Assembly: GCA_017447725.1 (NCBI GenBank)
Contig: JAFSMX010000002.1
Coordinates: forward strand, 1 to 42,151
Direction of reading: 5' to 3'
Length of the DNA stretch: 42,151 nt
From: Bacilli bacterium
Lineage (GTDB): Bacteria > Bacillota_I > Bacilli_A > RFN20 > CAG-826
Within the stretch, counting starts at the first letter, position 1. Each line of letters begins with the position of its first letter. The notes below the pieces were generated by a model, which had not been told where the DNA came from, ran no database searches, and saw only the letters and a program-made list of their open reading frames with translations. A program made the translations under genes and the position numbers. Shown here piece by piece: positions 34,381 to 41,554 of this stretch.

Positions 34381-34409
34381 AAGAAAAATAGAGATTATAA
34401 ATCTCTATT
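34381..34409 (-). terminator. Terminator after jag, with a TATAAT box in its loop
   Basis: Perfect 10-bp stem AATAGAGATT/AATCTCTATT with a 3-nt loop, followed by TTTCTT on the minus strand. Its first bases overlap the jag stop codon. The loop and right arm read TATAAT, which could act as the -10 of mnmE, so the element may both end one operon and start the next. Confidence 0.75.
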
Positions 34410-35007
34410 AATCAACGTATTTAATTGTGACAGCTCGATGATGTCCTTCACCAGAAGACTCAGTCTTGATGTGAGAGAATTCGGAGAGGGCATTGTGAAC
34501 AATGCGTCTTTCATCAGAAGGCATTGGATCAAGAGTTGCATCAACTTTGGTCTTTTGAACTTCTTTTGCGGCTTTACGTGCTAAGAAAGCAACACGTGAA
34601 TATTTAGAGTTCTTATAATCACCGATATCAAGAAGAATTCTGAATCTGTGATGGAACTTACCGGAGACAGCCAAACGAACGAGTTCGTTTAATGCTTGTA
34701 ATGTGACACCGTTTTTACCAATTAAAATTGGATTGTGATCGGTATCGATTTCGATACGAATAATATCATCTTCTAAAGAAGCTTTTGTTTTGATATCGCC
34801 GACACCAAGAGATTCGAGAACACTTTTGATGTATTCTTGGCTATATTCAATAGCATCAGTGAGTTCGTAGACTTCAATTTCGGCTTTCTTACGGAGGCCT
34901 TTCTTTTCATCAATAACACGGAAAATCACGTTATCAGCTGGAATTCCGAGTTCTTCACTTGCTAATGCAACTGCTTCTTCAACTGTTTTAGCAGTATAAC
35001 TTTTCAT
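34408..35007 (-). CDS. khpB: RNA-binding protein KhpB (Jag/EloR)
   Basis: 199 residues. Jag N-terminal domain SYTAKTVEEAVALASEELGI with DEKKGLRKKAEIEVYE, then a KH domain (PILIGKNGVTLQALNELVRLA) and an R3H domain (DERRIVHNALSEFSHIKTESSGEGHHRAVTI). With KhpA it binds many small RNAs and mRNAs and helps control cell elongation. It follows yidC after 9 nt with AGGAG before the ATG, the usual yidC-jag pair. Confidence 0.96.
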   Translation of the reverse strand: MKSYTAKTVEEAVALASEELGIPADNVIFRVIDEKKGLRKKAEIEVYELTDAIEYSQEYIKSVLESLGVGDIKTKASLEDDIIRIEIDTDHNPILIGKNGVTLQALNELVRLAVSGKFHHRFRILLDIGDYKNSKYSRVAFLARKAAKEVQKTKVDATLDPMPSDERRIVHNALSEFSHIKTESSGEGHHRAVTIKYVD

Positions 35008-35016
35008 ATATTTCTC

Positions 35017-36555
35017 CTATTTACGTTTTCTTGAGAAGATTGCGTTGGTAATGAGGGATTGTGCTAATGAAACAAGAGCACCAACGAACCAGTAGAAGCC
35101 CATGGCTGCTGGAAGTGTGAATCCCATAAAGATAATCATTATTAACATGACCCAAGAAACAATATTCATTGTTCTATTTTGTTGAGTTTGAGCAGGGTTT
35201 TTACCTAAACGAGCAATCTTTTTGGCTTTACGTTTTTGAATCCATTGTGGAACTTTCATAGCTAAGAATTGTGCTACAGCCATCAAAATGAAGAGGACTA
35301 AAGCACACCACCATCCACCTGACCAGACTGGGTTAGCGTTTGTTAAAGCATCCCAAACTGATGTTGATAGATTAAGACCTAAGAAAGATCCTGTGGAAAG
35401 AATTGCATTACCTGTCATAGCGCCCCACACACCAATAAAGATTGGGAATTGGACGATTAAGACGATTAAAGAGGATAATGGGTTGACTTTATGTTTCTTA
35501 TAAAGAGCCATTTGCTCTTGAGCAACTCTTTGTTTTTGAGCTGGATTTGTGTTCGAATTTGGATACTTCGCTTGAATCTTTTGTAATTCAGGTTGAAGTT
35601 GAGACATTTTTTGTTGTGCCATAGTTGACTTAAATGACACTAAGAAAATGAATAAACGAACGATAATTGTTACAAGTAACAAAGCTAAGATTTGTGGAAC
35701 ACCATTAGCGTAGTTTGCTGGGTTATGACCACTAAAGGCGCCAGCAAAAACATCAACTAAGCAGGAAACTGGGTAGACGATTAAGCCTTCAATAACAGCT
35801 CCGCCTTGTCCCCATGCATAACCCCAACTCTTGCCATCAATCTTAACTTCAATCTTATCTTGTCCATACGCGCCATATGTACCACTTACACTTGTGATAC
35901 ATGCACGATTGTTATTAATGGCGGTTTCAAGAGTCTTTTTGTAGATGCCTCTAAAGTCGTTGTTAGCACAATTTTCCACTCCGTAATCTCTGATTAGTTG
36001 ATTGTTAACGCTATCAAAGTTAACCCAAAGAGTGTCGACTGCTTTGTCTTTCTTTGTTGTTGTACCAAAGTATTTTAAATAACCATAATCAGTTAAAATA
36101 CGTTCAACTTTTTCCTTATCAATATCATCAAAATAACCAGATTCAACATTGTCGGTTTCAATTGCTTTAGCTTGATCAATAGCATCTTTGAGAACAGCAC
36201 GATCTAAAGCAGCAAAATAACTTGCGCTAGGAACAACAACATTTGCTTTTTGAGCAGCATCAACAACAGTATTCAACTGTTTAGACTTGGTGTAGTTACT
36301 TCCTTCTTGTTCGACAAGCTGCCAAACATTGGTATCTGGAACTTTAATTGTGACAGGATAAGTATACTTTTCAGTGTTTTTGGCTTCATTTGCTTCTGCT
36401 TCCGAGTTGTAATATCTCGAAACACCTGGTTCAATAGCGAAAAGAATTCGGCTCTTTTCTTTCACTGAACAGAAGTTAGCAGTACAGCCGGATAAAACAA
36501 TTGCTCCAAGAGCAACAGCAAATGAGGCTAATCCGAATTTGTGTAATTTTTTCAC
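35017..36555 (-). CDS. yidC: Membrane protein insertase YidC (SpoIIIJ type lipoprotein)
   Basis: 512 residues, starting with GTG at 36555 (TAGGA upstream). The signal peptide ends in lipobox VLSGC (Cys24), as in Gram-positive YidC. An external domain of about 220 residues (25-250), larger than in most Bacillus homologs, precedes the five-helix core. The groove Arg lies in LLLVTIIVRLFIFLVSF (Arg300), followed by the cytoplasmic helical loop ending HKVNPLSSLIVLIVQFPIFIGVWGAM. It inserts and folds membrane proteins. The order rpmH-rnpA-yidC-jag is conserved. The stop is TAG. Confidence 0.97.
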   Translation of the reverse strand: MKKLHKFGLASFAVALGAIVLSGCTANFCSVKEKSRILFAIEPGVSRYYNSEAEANEAKNTEKYTYPVTIKVPDTNVWQLVEQEGSNYTKSKQLNTVVDAAQKANVVVPSASYFAALDRAVLKDAIDQAKAIETDNVESGYFDDIDKEKVERILTDYGYLKYFGTTTKKDKAVDTLWVNFDSVNNQLIRDYGVENCANNDFRGIYKKTLETAINNNRACITSVSGTYGAYGQDKIEVKIDGKSWGYAWGQGGAVIEGLIVYPVSCLVDVFAGAFSGHNPANYANGVPQILALLLVTIIVRLFIFLVSFKSTMAQQKMSQLQPELQKIQAKYPNSNTNPAQKQRVAQEQMALYKKHKVNPLSSLIVLIVQFPIFIGVWGAMTGNAILSTGSFLGLNLSTSVWDALTNANPVWSGGWWCALVLFILMAVAQFLAMKVPQWIQKRKAKKIARLGKNPAQTQQNRTMNIVSWVMLIMIIFMGFTLPAAMGFYWFVGALVSLAQSLITNAIFSRKRK

Positions 36556-36559
36556 GTTT

Positions 36560-36883
36560 TTATCCTACTTTTTTAATCACATCAACGACATCGGCTAGTG
36601 TTTTTTGATAATTATTGATGTCGTAGCCTTTTCTAGCAATTAAGACAATATCATAAGGAATTGTCATATCACATGATGCACTAATCGCAGCGCGTATTTG
36701 ACGCTTCATGCGGTTACGTACAACTGCGTTACCACTTTTCTTTGGAATTGAAATTCCAAATCTAGAAAAGGATGCGGTAACTTTTAGATAGTAAGCATTA
36801 AACGAGTCATTACGAATTAAAGATCCTTCATTAATAATTTTCTGGAATTCTTCGTATTTTTTAACTCGATTAATTACTTTCAT
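36560..36883 (-). CDS. rnpA: Ribonuclease P protein component
   Basis: 107 residues. VKKYEEFQKIINEGSLIRNDSFNAYYLK, RFGISIPKKSGNAVVRNRMKRQIRAAI (the RNR box, about 51-73) and YDIVLIARKG identify the basic protein cofactor of RNase P, which trims the 5' ends of tRNA and tmRNA. It lies 7 nt after rpmH without its own good Shine-Dalgarno, which suggests coupling. Confidence 0.97.
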   Translation of the reverse strand: MKVINRVKKYEEFQKIINEGSLIRNDSFNAYYLKVTASFSRFGISIPKKSGNAVVRNRMKRQIRAAISASCDMTIPYDIVLIARKGYDINNYQKTLADVVDVIKKVG

Positions 36884-36890
36884 TGAAAAA

Positions 36891-37025
36891 TTAAGCGGTT
36901 AATTTCGCTCTTCCTTTTCTGCGACGAGCAGCTAAAACTTTACGACCATTTTTGGTGGCCATTCTTTGACGGAATCCATGGACATTACGTCTGTGGGTCT
37001 TACTTGGTTGGTATGTTCTTTTCAT
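36891..37025 (-). CDS. rpmH: 50S ribosomal protein L34
   Basis: 44 residues from [22 protein letters not shown] to [11 protein letters not shown], a complete L34. AAGGAG lies 7 nt before the ATG, so longer in-frame starts are rejected. It opens the rpmH-rnpA-yidC-jag operon, read away from the origin, and has a consensus promoter. Confidence 0.98.
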   Translation of the reverse strand: MKRTYQPSKTHRRNVHGFRQRMATKNGRKVLAARRRKGRAKLTA

Positions 37026-37064
37026 AATTTGTCTCCTTGTGTTCGTTTTGAACACGCGAGCAAA

Positions 37065-37093
37065 ATTATACATACATACACGCGAACTGTCAA
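37065..37093 (-). promoter_or_regulatory. rpmH promoter, perfect sigma-A consensus
   Basis: Minus strand: TTGACA, 17-nt spacer, TATAAT, each matching consensus completely. This is the strongest promoter in the window. A CGCGA motif lies in the spacer and another just downstream of the -10. Confidence 0.92.
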
Positions 37094-37500
37094 AATAATT
37101 AATTTAGGAAAACTAGGAAAATGACCGAATTTTTCGTGTTTTTTGTAATTTTTCACAATTTTCCACATTTTCGACCAAATTTAGACAATGTACAAAAGTG
37201 TTTTTCCACAAAAAATTTTTTATTCACATTATGTGGAAAGTTACATGTTTTTGAATGTTAAAAAATCAAATAATTTCGATATATTCGGTATTTTTCTAGT
37301 AATTTAAATGTTAATTTCTTTTCAGTTGATAAAAGAATTCACAAGTTAGGTATGAATAACTTTTAACACAAATTTTTAAGATGTTGAAAATTGTGGATAA
37401 CTATGAATAATTTAGTGTTTATCGGAGTTTTTTTAACCCAAAATTGTGGAAAAGTGTGTTTTGGTCATTTTTTTGCTTAATTTTCTTATTTAAATTTAGT
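37094..37500. other. Left half of the replication origin (rpmH-dnaA gap)
   Basis: About 470 nt without a gene, very AT-rich. DnaA-box-like sites are TTTTCCACA (37159-37167 and 37202-37210), CTTTCCACA in reverse (37232-37240), a perfect TGTGGATAA (37392-37400, reverse TTATCCACA) and TGTGGAAAA (37445-37453). Both orientations occur. This matches the bipartite oriC of Bacilli, whose other half lies beyond dnaA. Confidence 0.85.
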
Positions 37501-37511
37501 GTGCGCGAGTA

Positions 37512-37517
37512 TATAAT
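37512..37517 (+). promoter_or_regulatory. -10 box of dnaA
   Basis: TATAAT with a weak -35 (TTTAAA at 17 nt). TGTGCGCGAG stands directly upstream (37500-37509), and the DnaA box at 37445-37453 is close enough for autorepression. Confidence 0.65.
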
Positions 37518-37539
37518 TTTGTCCAACGAGGAATAAAAC

Positions 37540-38886
37540 ATGCCTGAAACAATTACTGAATTATCTAATTTATGGGCAAAGATTAAAAAACTACTCGAAG
37601 AACGCATTGGAGACCAACGTGTTTCTGATGTTTTCTTAGAAAAAACTCGTATTTATTCGTTCGAGAACGATGTGATGATCGTCGCCACAGAAACCGATTT
37701 GGCGGCAGTAATTTTGACATCAAAATACCAAAATATTGTCGATCAAACCGTAAAAGAAGTTGTTGGACGACCAGTCAAAGTGAGTTTTGCACATAGCGAA
37801 AGTTTAAAGAAAACTGCTCCTCTAGAAAAAGATGAACCTCAATTTTTCAAAAATGTGAGTATAAATCCCGCTTTAACATTTGATAACTTTGTCAGTGGAT
37901 CTTCGAACTTAGAAGCTAAACAAGCCGGAATATTTGTTGCAAATAATCTTGGCAAATCTTTCAACCCATTATTTATTTACTCTGATCCAGGTCTTGGAAA
38001 AACACATTTGCTTTATGCAATTGCGAACGAAATCAAAGACCATGATCCAAGTAAAAGATGCTTATATTGCGAAGCAAATGACTTTATTGAACAATATGTC
38101 ACATACGTTAAAGACTCAAATTCTTTATCTGCATTTATTAAGAGTTACGATGTCTTGTTAATGGATGATATTCAATATCTTGCAACTAAAGAGAAAACAT
38201 CCGAATTCTTCTTTAACATCTTCAACCACTACTTAAATCAAGGAAAACAGGTTGTTATTACAAGTGACCGCCATCCACAAGATTTAAAAGGTTTCGAAGA
38301 AAGATTAAAATCAAGATTCGTCCAAGGTTTAACCGTTTCTATTGGTCAACCAGATGTGCAAACTTGTGTAAATATTATCAAGTCAAAGATTGATAATAGC
38401 CCAATTTCTTTAGAAGCTTTTGATCCAAGGGTGATTGAATTTATCGCTGAAAAATTCTCCAAGAATATTCGTGATATCGATCAAGCTCTAAACAAATTGA
38501 TTTATTACACTTCCTACTACCGTCCAACAAAATACATTAGTTTTGAAACAGCGATGGAAGCCTTGCAATCCCTTGTGAATGTGAAGGATGCGAAAGCAAA
38601 GCTTTCCGAGCAAAGAATCATTTCAACGGTAGCGGATTATTACAATTTAATGCCTTCCCAATTAACCGGTCCAAGTCGTCAAGCAGATATCGCACTTGCT
38701 CGCCATATTGCAATGTATCTCATCCGAGTGATGCTTGATACGCCATTTACAAAAATTGGTTACTTGTTTGGAGGCAAGGATCACTCAACTGTGATGAATG
38801 GTGTAACAAAAGTGGAAAAAACCTTGAAAACTAACACTGCTCTACAACAGGCTGTAAATGAGATTAAAGCCAATCTAAAAGCTTAA
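37540..38886 (+). CDS. dnaA: Chromosomal replication initiator DnaA
   Basis: 448 residues. An N-terminal helicase-loading domain (ITELSNLWAKIKKLLEERIGDQ), a short linker, the AAA+ domain (Walker A SDPGLGKTHLLYAIA, about 148-162; Walker B VLLMDDIQYL; ERLKSRF sensor region), and a C-terminal helix-turn-helix with the DnaA signature GGKDHSTVMNGVTKVEK. It opens oriC and loads the helicase. CGAGGA lies 11 nt before the ATG. DnaA boxes flank the gene on both sides. Confidence 0.98.
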   Translation: MPETITELSNLWAKIKKLLEERIGDQRVSDVFLEKTRIYSFENDVMIVATETDLAAVILTSKYQNIVDQTVKEVVGRPVKVSFAHSESLKKTAPLEKDEPQFFKNVSINPALTFDNFVSGSSNLEAKQAGIFVANNLGKSFNPLFIYSDPGLGKTHLLYAIANEIKDHDPSKRCLYCEANDFIEQYVTYVKDSNSLSAFIKSYDVLLMDDIQYLATKEKTSEFFFNIFNHYLNQGKQVVITSDRHPQDLKGFEERLKSRFVQGLTVSIGQPDVQTCVNIIKSKIDNSPISLEAFDPRVIEFIAEKFSKNIRDIDQALNKLIYYTSYYRPTKYISFETAMEALQSLVNVKDAKAKLSEQRIISTVADYYNLMPSQLTGPSRQADIALARHIAMYLIRVMLDTPFTKIGYLFGGKDHSTVMNGVTKVEKTLKTNTALQQAVNEIKANLKA

Positions 38887-38901
38887 ATCTTATATTAAAT
38901 A

Positions 38902-39020
38902 TGTGCGCGCGAGGATTTGTATGGTAAAATGAATAGTGAAATCACAGTTATCCACAATATCCACAGTGCTTATAATTATTAATATTTAATAAGTAAATAA
39001 ATGTATAAGTTATATAAGGA
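38902..39020. other. Right half of the replication origin (dnaA-dnaN gap)
   Basis: A perfect DnaA box TTATCCACA (38948-38956) is followed at once by ATATCCACA (38957-38965) and then by about 50 nt of almost pure A and T (38969-39018), a good candidate for the unwinding element. The arrangement boxes-then-AT-tract is that of Bacillus oriC. Confidence 0.82.
38922..38930 (+). promoter_or_regulatory. Extended -10 upstream of dnaN
   Basis: TGGTAAAAT with no clear -35; TGTGCGCGCGAG lies at 38902-38913. Transcription would run through the DnaA boxes into dnaN. Confidence 0.5.
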
Positions 39021-39028
39021 GATTACAT

Positions 39029-40147
39029 ATGCGTTGCGTAATTGAAAAAGAACAATTTATTAAAGGATTAACAATGGTTAGTAAAGCCATTCCACAAAAA
39101 GCTGAACTACCAATTCTTTCCAATGTGAAATTAGATTTATGTGAAAAAGGATTAGTTTTAATCGGATCAGATAACAACATTATCATTTCCACAGTTGTGC
39201 CTTACATGATTGATGAAAAAGAAATCATCCGTAATGCTCAATTTGGTGAAACTTGTGTCCAATGTAAACTAGTTCTTGAAGTTGTTCGCCACATGGAAGA
39301 CGAATACATTACACTTGAACTCGTTGATAACTCAATTTTAAAAATTGAAGACTCTAAAGCAAACTTCAAATTAAATTCTATCCGTGGTGATGAATACCCA
39401 CAAATTGACCTCACTGTCTCAAACGGCTTTATCGAGGTCAAAGCAAACGACATCAGGGATTTAGTCGACCAAACATCTTTCGCGGCTTCTATGAAGGAAA
39501 CAAGGCCGATTTTGACCGCAATTAACTTTGACGCCGAGGGCGGAAAACTCACTGCCACAGCAACCGACACTGCTCGTCTTGCTCGTAAGTCAGTTGCGAT
39601 CGATTCTGATGCTCATTTCGTGGCGAATATTCCAGCCAAAAAGATGGTTGATATTGTCCGCAGTTTTGAGAATGAAGAATTTGTAAGTGTCGCTGTAAGC
39701 GACAATAAAGCCATTTTTAAGTTCGGTTGAACCACAATTTCGACCCGCTTAATCAATGGCGAATATCCAAACACAAAACACATCGTTCCAAAGACTTTCA
39801 ATTACTTCCTGGAAGTTAATGCTCGTGAGTTCTTGTCCTCGATGGAACGTGTCTCTCTTTTAAGCGCTGATCATGATGGTGTTATTAAGCTCATTCTTGA
39901 TGAAGACGAAGCTGAAATGATTTCTCGTAGTTCATTAGTTGGTTCCGCGAATGAAAAACTCTCCATGTTTAAGTTCTCTGGAGATCACCTCGAAATCAGT
40001 TTCCGCGCTTCATTTGTTGCCGATGCGATTCGTGCAAACAAATCTGAGGATGTGACAATTGCCTTTATCGGCGAAATGAAGCCATTTGTTGTTAGAAACG
40101 ACAAAGATGACTCCATCGATATGTTAGTCACTCCATTACGTGCTTAA
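39029..40147 (+). CDS. dnaN: DNA polymerase III beta clamp, interrupted by an in-frame TGA
   Basis: The reading frame is 373 codons including the stop, the normal clamp length, but codon 234 (39728-39730) is TGA. The frame is the same on both sides, so this is one base change and not an indel. Before it: the clamp start MRCVIEKEQFIKGLTMVSKAIPQKAELPILSNV, the FAASMKETRPILTAINF region of domain 2 and DNKAIFKFG. After it: TTISTRLINGEYPNTKHIVP and the end of domain 3, SIDMLVTPLRA. AAGGAG lies 7 nt before the ATG. The clamp tethers polymerase III to DNA and is essential. Readthrough, recoding as Trp or a sequence error (Ser TCA to TGA fits family members I recall) are the options. A TTG or ATG at 39833 or 39842 could start a C-terminal piece, but no ribosome site supports it. 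Confidence 0.9.
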
Positions 40148-40186
40148 AATACTGAAAAATCATACATTCTAAACATATGGAATATT

Positions 40187-40210
40187 AAGGGAATTTATTA
40201 TTCCCTTTTT
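40187..40210 (+). terminator. Intrinsic terminator of dnaN
   Basis: 8-bp stem AAGGGAAT/ATTCCCTT with a 5-nt loop, followed by TTT and a T-rich tail, 40 nt after the dnaN stop. Confidence 0.85.
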
Positions 40211-40220
40211 ATTTTATATA

Positions 40221-40229
40221 TGATAAAAT
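40221..40229 (+). promoter_or_regulatory. Extended -10 of the yaaA-recF-gyrB operon
   Basis: TGATAAAAT, 30 nt before the yaaA ATG; the -35 is weak and lies in the terminator tail of dnaN. It makes yaaA-recF-gyrB independent of dnaN. Confidence 0.6.
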
Positions 40230-40259
40230 GTTCCTCGAGGGTTAAAAAACAGCTTTTTT

Positions 40260-40484
40260 ATGAAACAAAAAAGGGTTCCAATTTCGATTAAAACCGAATA
40301 CATCACACTTGGTCAATTTTTAAAGTTTGCTGATGTGGTTAGTTCTGGTAGTGATGCGAAATTCTATCTCTCGACTCATGAGATCTTAGTCAATAAGGAA
40401 CCTGATCATCGTCGTGGTCGTAAACTAAGACCAGGTGACGAGTTAGAAATCGAAAATGTTGTTTACGAAATAATCTCCAAATGA
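40260..40484 (+). CDS. yaaA: S4-domain RNA-binding protein YaaA (RlbA)
   Basis: 74 residues. ISIKTEYITLGQFLKFADVVSSGSDAKFYLSTHEILVNKEPDHRRGRKLRPGDELEI is the small S4 domain found between dnaN and recF in Firmicutes; it binds RNA, probably in ribosome assembly. No strong Shine-Dalgarno precedes the ATG. It ends in TGA, overlapping the recF start by 4 nt. Confidence 0.94.
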   Translation: MKQKRVPISIKTEYITLGQFLKFADVVSSGSDAKFYLSTHEILVNKEPDHRRGRKLRPGDELEIENVVYEIISK

Positions 40485-41554
40485 TTGTTTCTAAGTTAAC
40501 TCTTCGGAATTTCCGGAACTACGATCACGTTGAACTTGTCTTTTCCCCAAAGTTAAACGTCATCGTCGGAGATAACGCAGAAGGTAAGACAAATATTGTT
40601 GAAGCCATCTATTATCTGTCGTTAGCTCGGTCGTTCAGGACATCAGAAATCAATGATTTGATAAAGGAAAGGCGCCAATTTGCCACGATTGAGGCGGTAG
40701 TGGACAATCTCACCACTCGTAAAGAAATCGTTGCTCTAATGACCTCTTCCAGTAAGAAAGTTTCCTGCAATGGGAAACAAGTGAGACGGATTTCTGATCT
40801 ATCAAAACTAATTAATGTCATCGTCTTTGAACCAAAAGACGCACTGATGTTCCATGATTCACCTTTGGTGAGAAGGAATTATCTCGACATTAACCTCTCT
40901 AAGAAATCCCCTGTTTACTTGGAGAACCTCATTGAGTTTGAAAAACTTCTTAAGGAACGTAATTCCATTCTGAAAGGAGAAGAAATTGACAAAATCCATC
41001 TCGATGTTGTCACTAAAAAACTAATTGAGGTTGAAGAACAAATCGTCCGTTATCGTCTAGCTTATATTTCTGAGATTAATAAAATTCTCTCAAAAATTGT
41101 AAAAGCCGTAAAAGGTGACGATGACGAGGCAGTCTTGAATTATAATCCATTCATAAGAATGGATGAAAAATTCTCACAGGCGTGTGCGCGTGCGTACGAA
41201 AAAAACCTGGAAAGCGATATTAAACATAAAGCGACCCAGATTGGTATCCATCGTGAAGACTTCTCACTTAGTCTTAATGGAAAAGACATCGCCACACACG
41301 GCTCCCAAGGCGAAAACCGATTAGTCGTTATCGCCTTAAAACTCGCTCCATACTTCTTAATTGAAGATGAAGGCGAGAAACCAATCGTTGTCCTTGATGA
41401 CGCATTAAGTGAACTGGATTATATCCACAGACAACGATTGATTATATTTGTTGCGAAAATGAACCAAGTCTTCATTACCGCAACAGAATTAAATGTATCT
41501 AACGCTACGATATTCGTAGTCAATCATCAAAATATTACAAGGAGGAATACTTAA
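40481..41554 (+). CDS. recF: DNA replication and repair protein RecF
   Basis: 357 residues. [19 protein letters not shown] is the classic start. Walker [20 protein letters not shown] (about 30-48), ABC signature SQGENRL (SQGQQR in most homologs) and Walker [14 protein letters not shown] are visible. With RecO and RecR it loads RecA at gaps. The ATG overlaps the yaaA stop (ATGA); the TAA overlaps the gyrB ATG by one base. Confidence 0.97.
   Translation: MIVSKLTLRNFRNYDHVELVFSPKLNVIVGDNAEGKTNIVEAIYYLSLARSFRTSEINDLIKERRQFATIEAVVDNLTTRKEIVALMTSSSKKVSCNGKQVRRISDLSKLINVIVFEPKDALMFHDSPLVRRNYLDINLSKKSPVYLENLIEFEKLLKERNSILKGEEIDKIHLDVVTKKLIEVEEQIVRYRLAYISEINKILSKIVKAVKGDDDEAVLNYNPFIRMDEKFSQACARAYEKNLESDIKHKATQIGIHREDFSLSLNGKDIATHGSQGENRLVVIALKLAPYFLIEDEGEKPIVVLDDALSELDYIHRQRLIIFVAKMNQVFITATELNVSNATIFVVNHQNITRRNT

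Noticed and set aside
37074-39028. parS or Noc-type sites near the origin
   Set aside because: I found no TGTTTCACGTGAAACA-like or ATTTCCCGGGAAAT-like sequence in the gaps.
39471-39520. AGG decoded as Met, as reported for some uncultured Bacilli
   Set aside because: In dnaN the conserved Arg of the ETRPIL motif is encoded by AGG, so AGG reads as Arg here.
39728-39730. Selenocysteine at the dnaN TGA
   Set aside because: The clamp has no catalytic Cys at this place and I see no obvious selenocysteine insertion hairpin directly downstream.
39029-40147. Whole-genome reassignment of TGA to Trp (translation table 4)
   Set aside because: Only one internal TGA occurs in more than 30 genes, all other Trp codons are TGG, and three genes end at ATGA overlaps with well-placed starts of the next gene. 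It stays as a possibility only through the dnaN finding.
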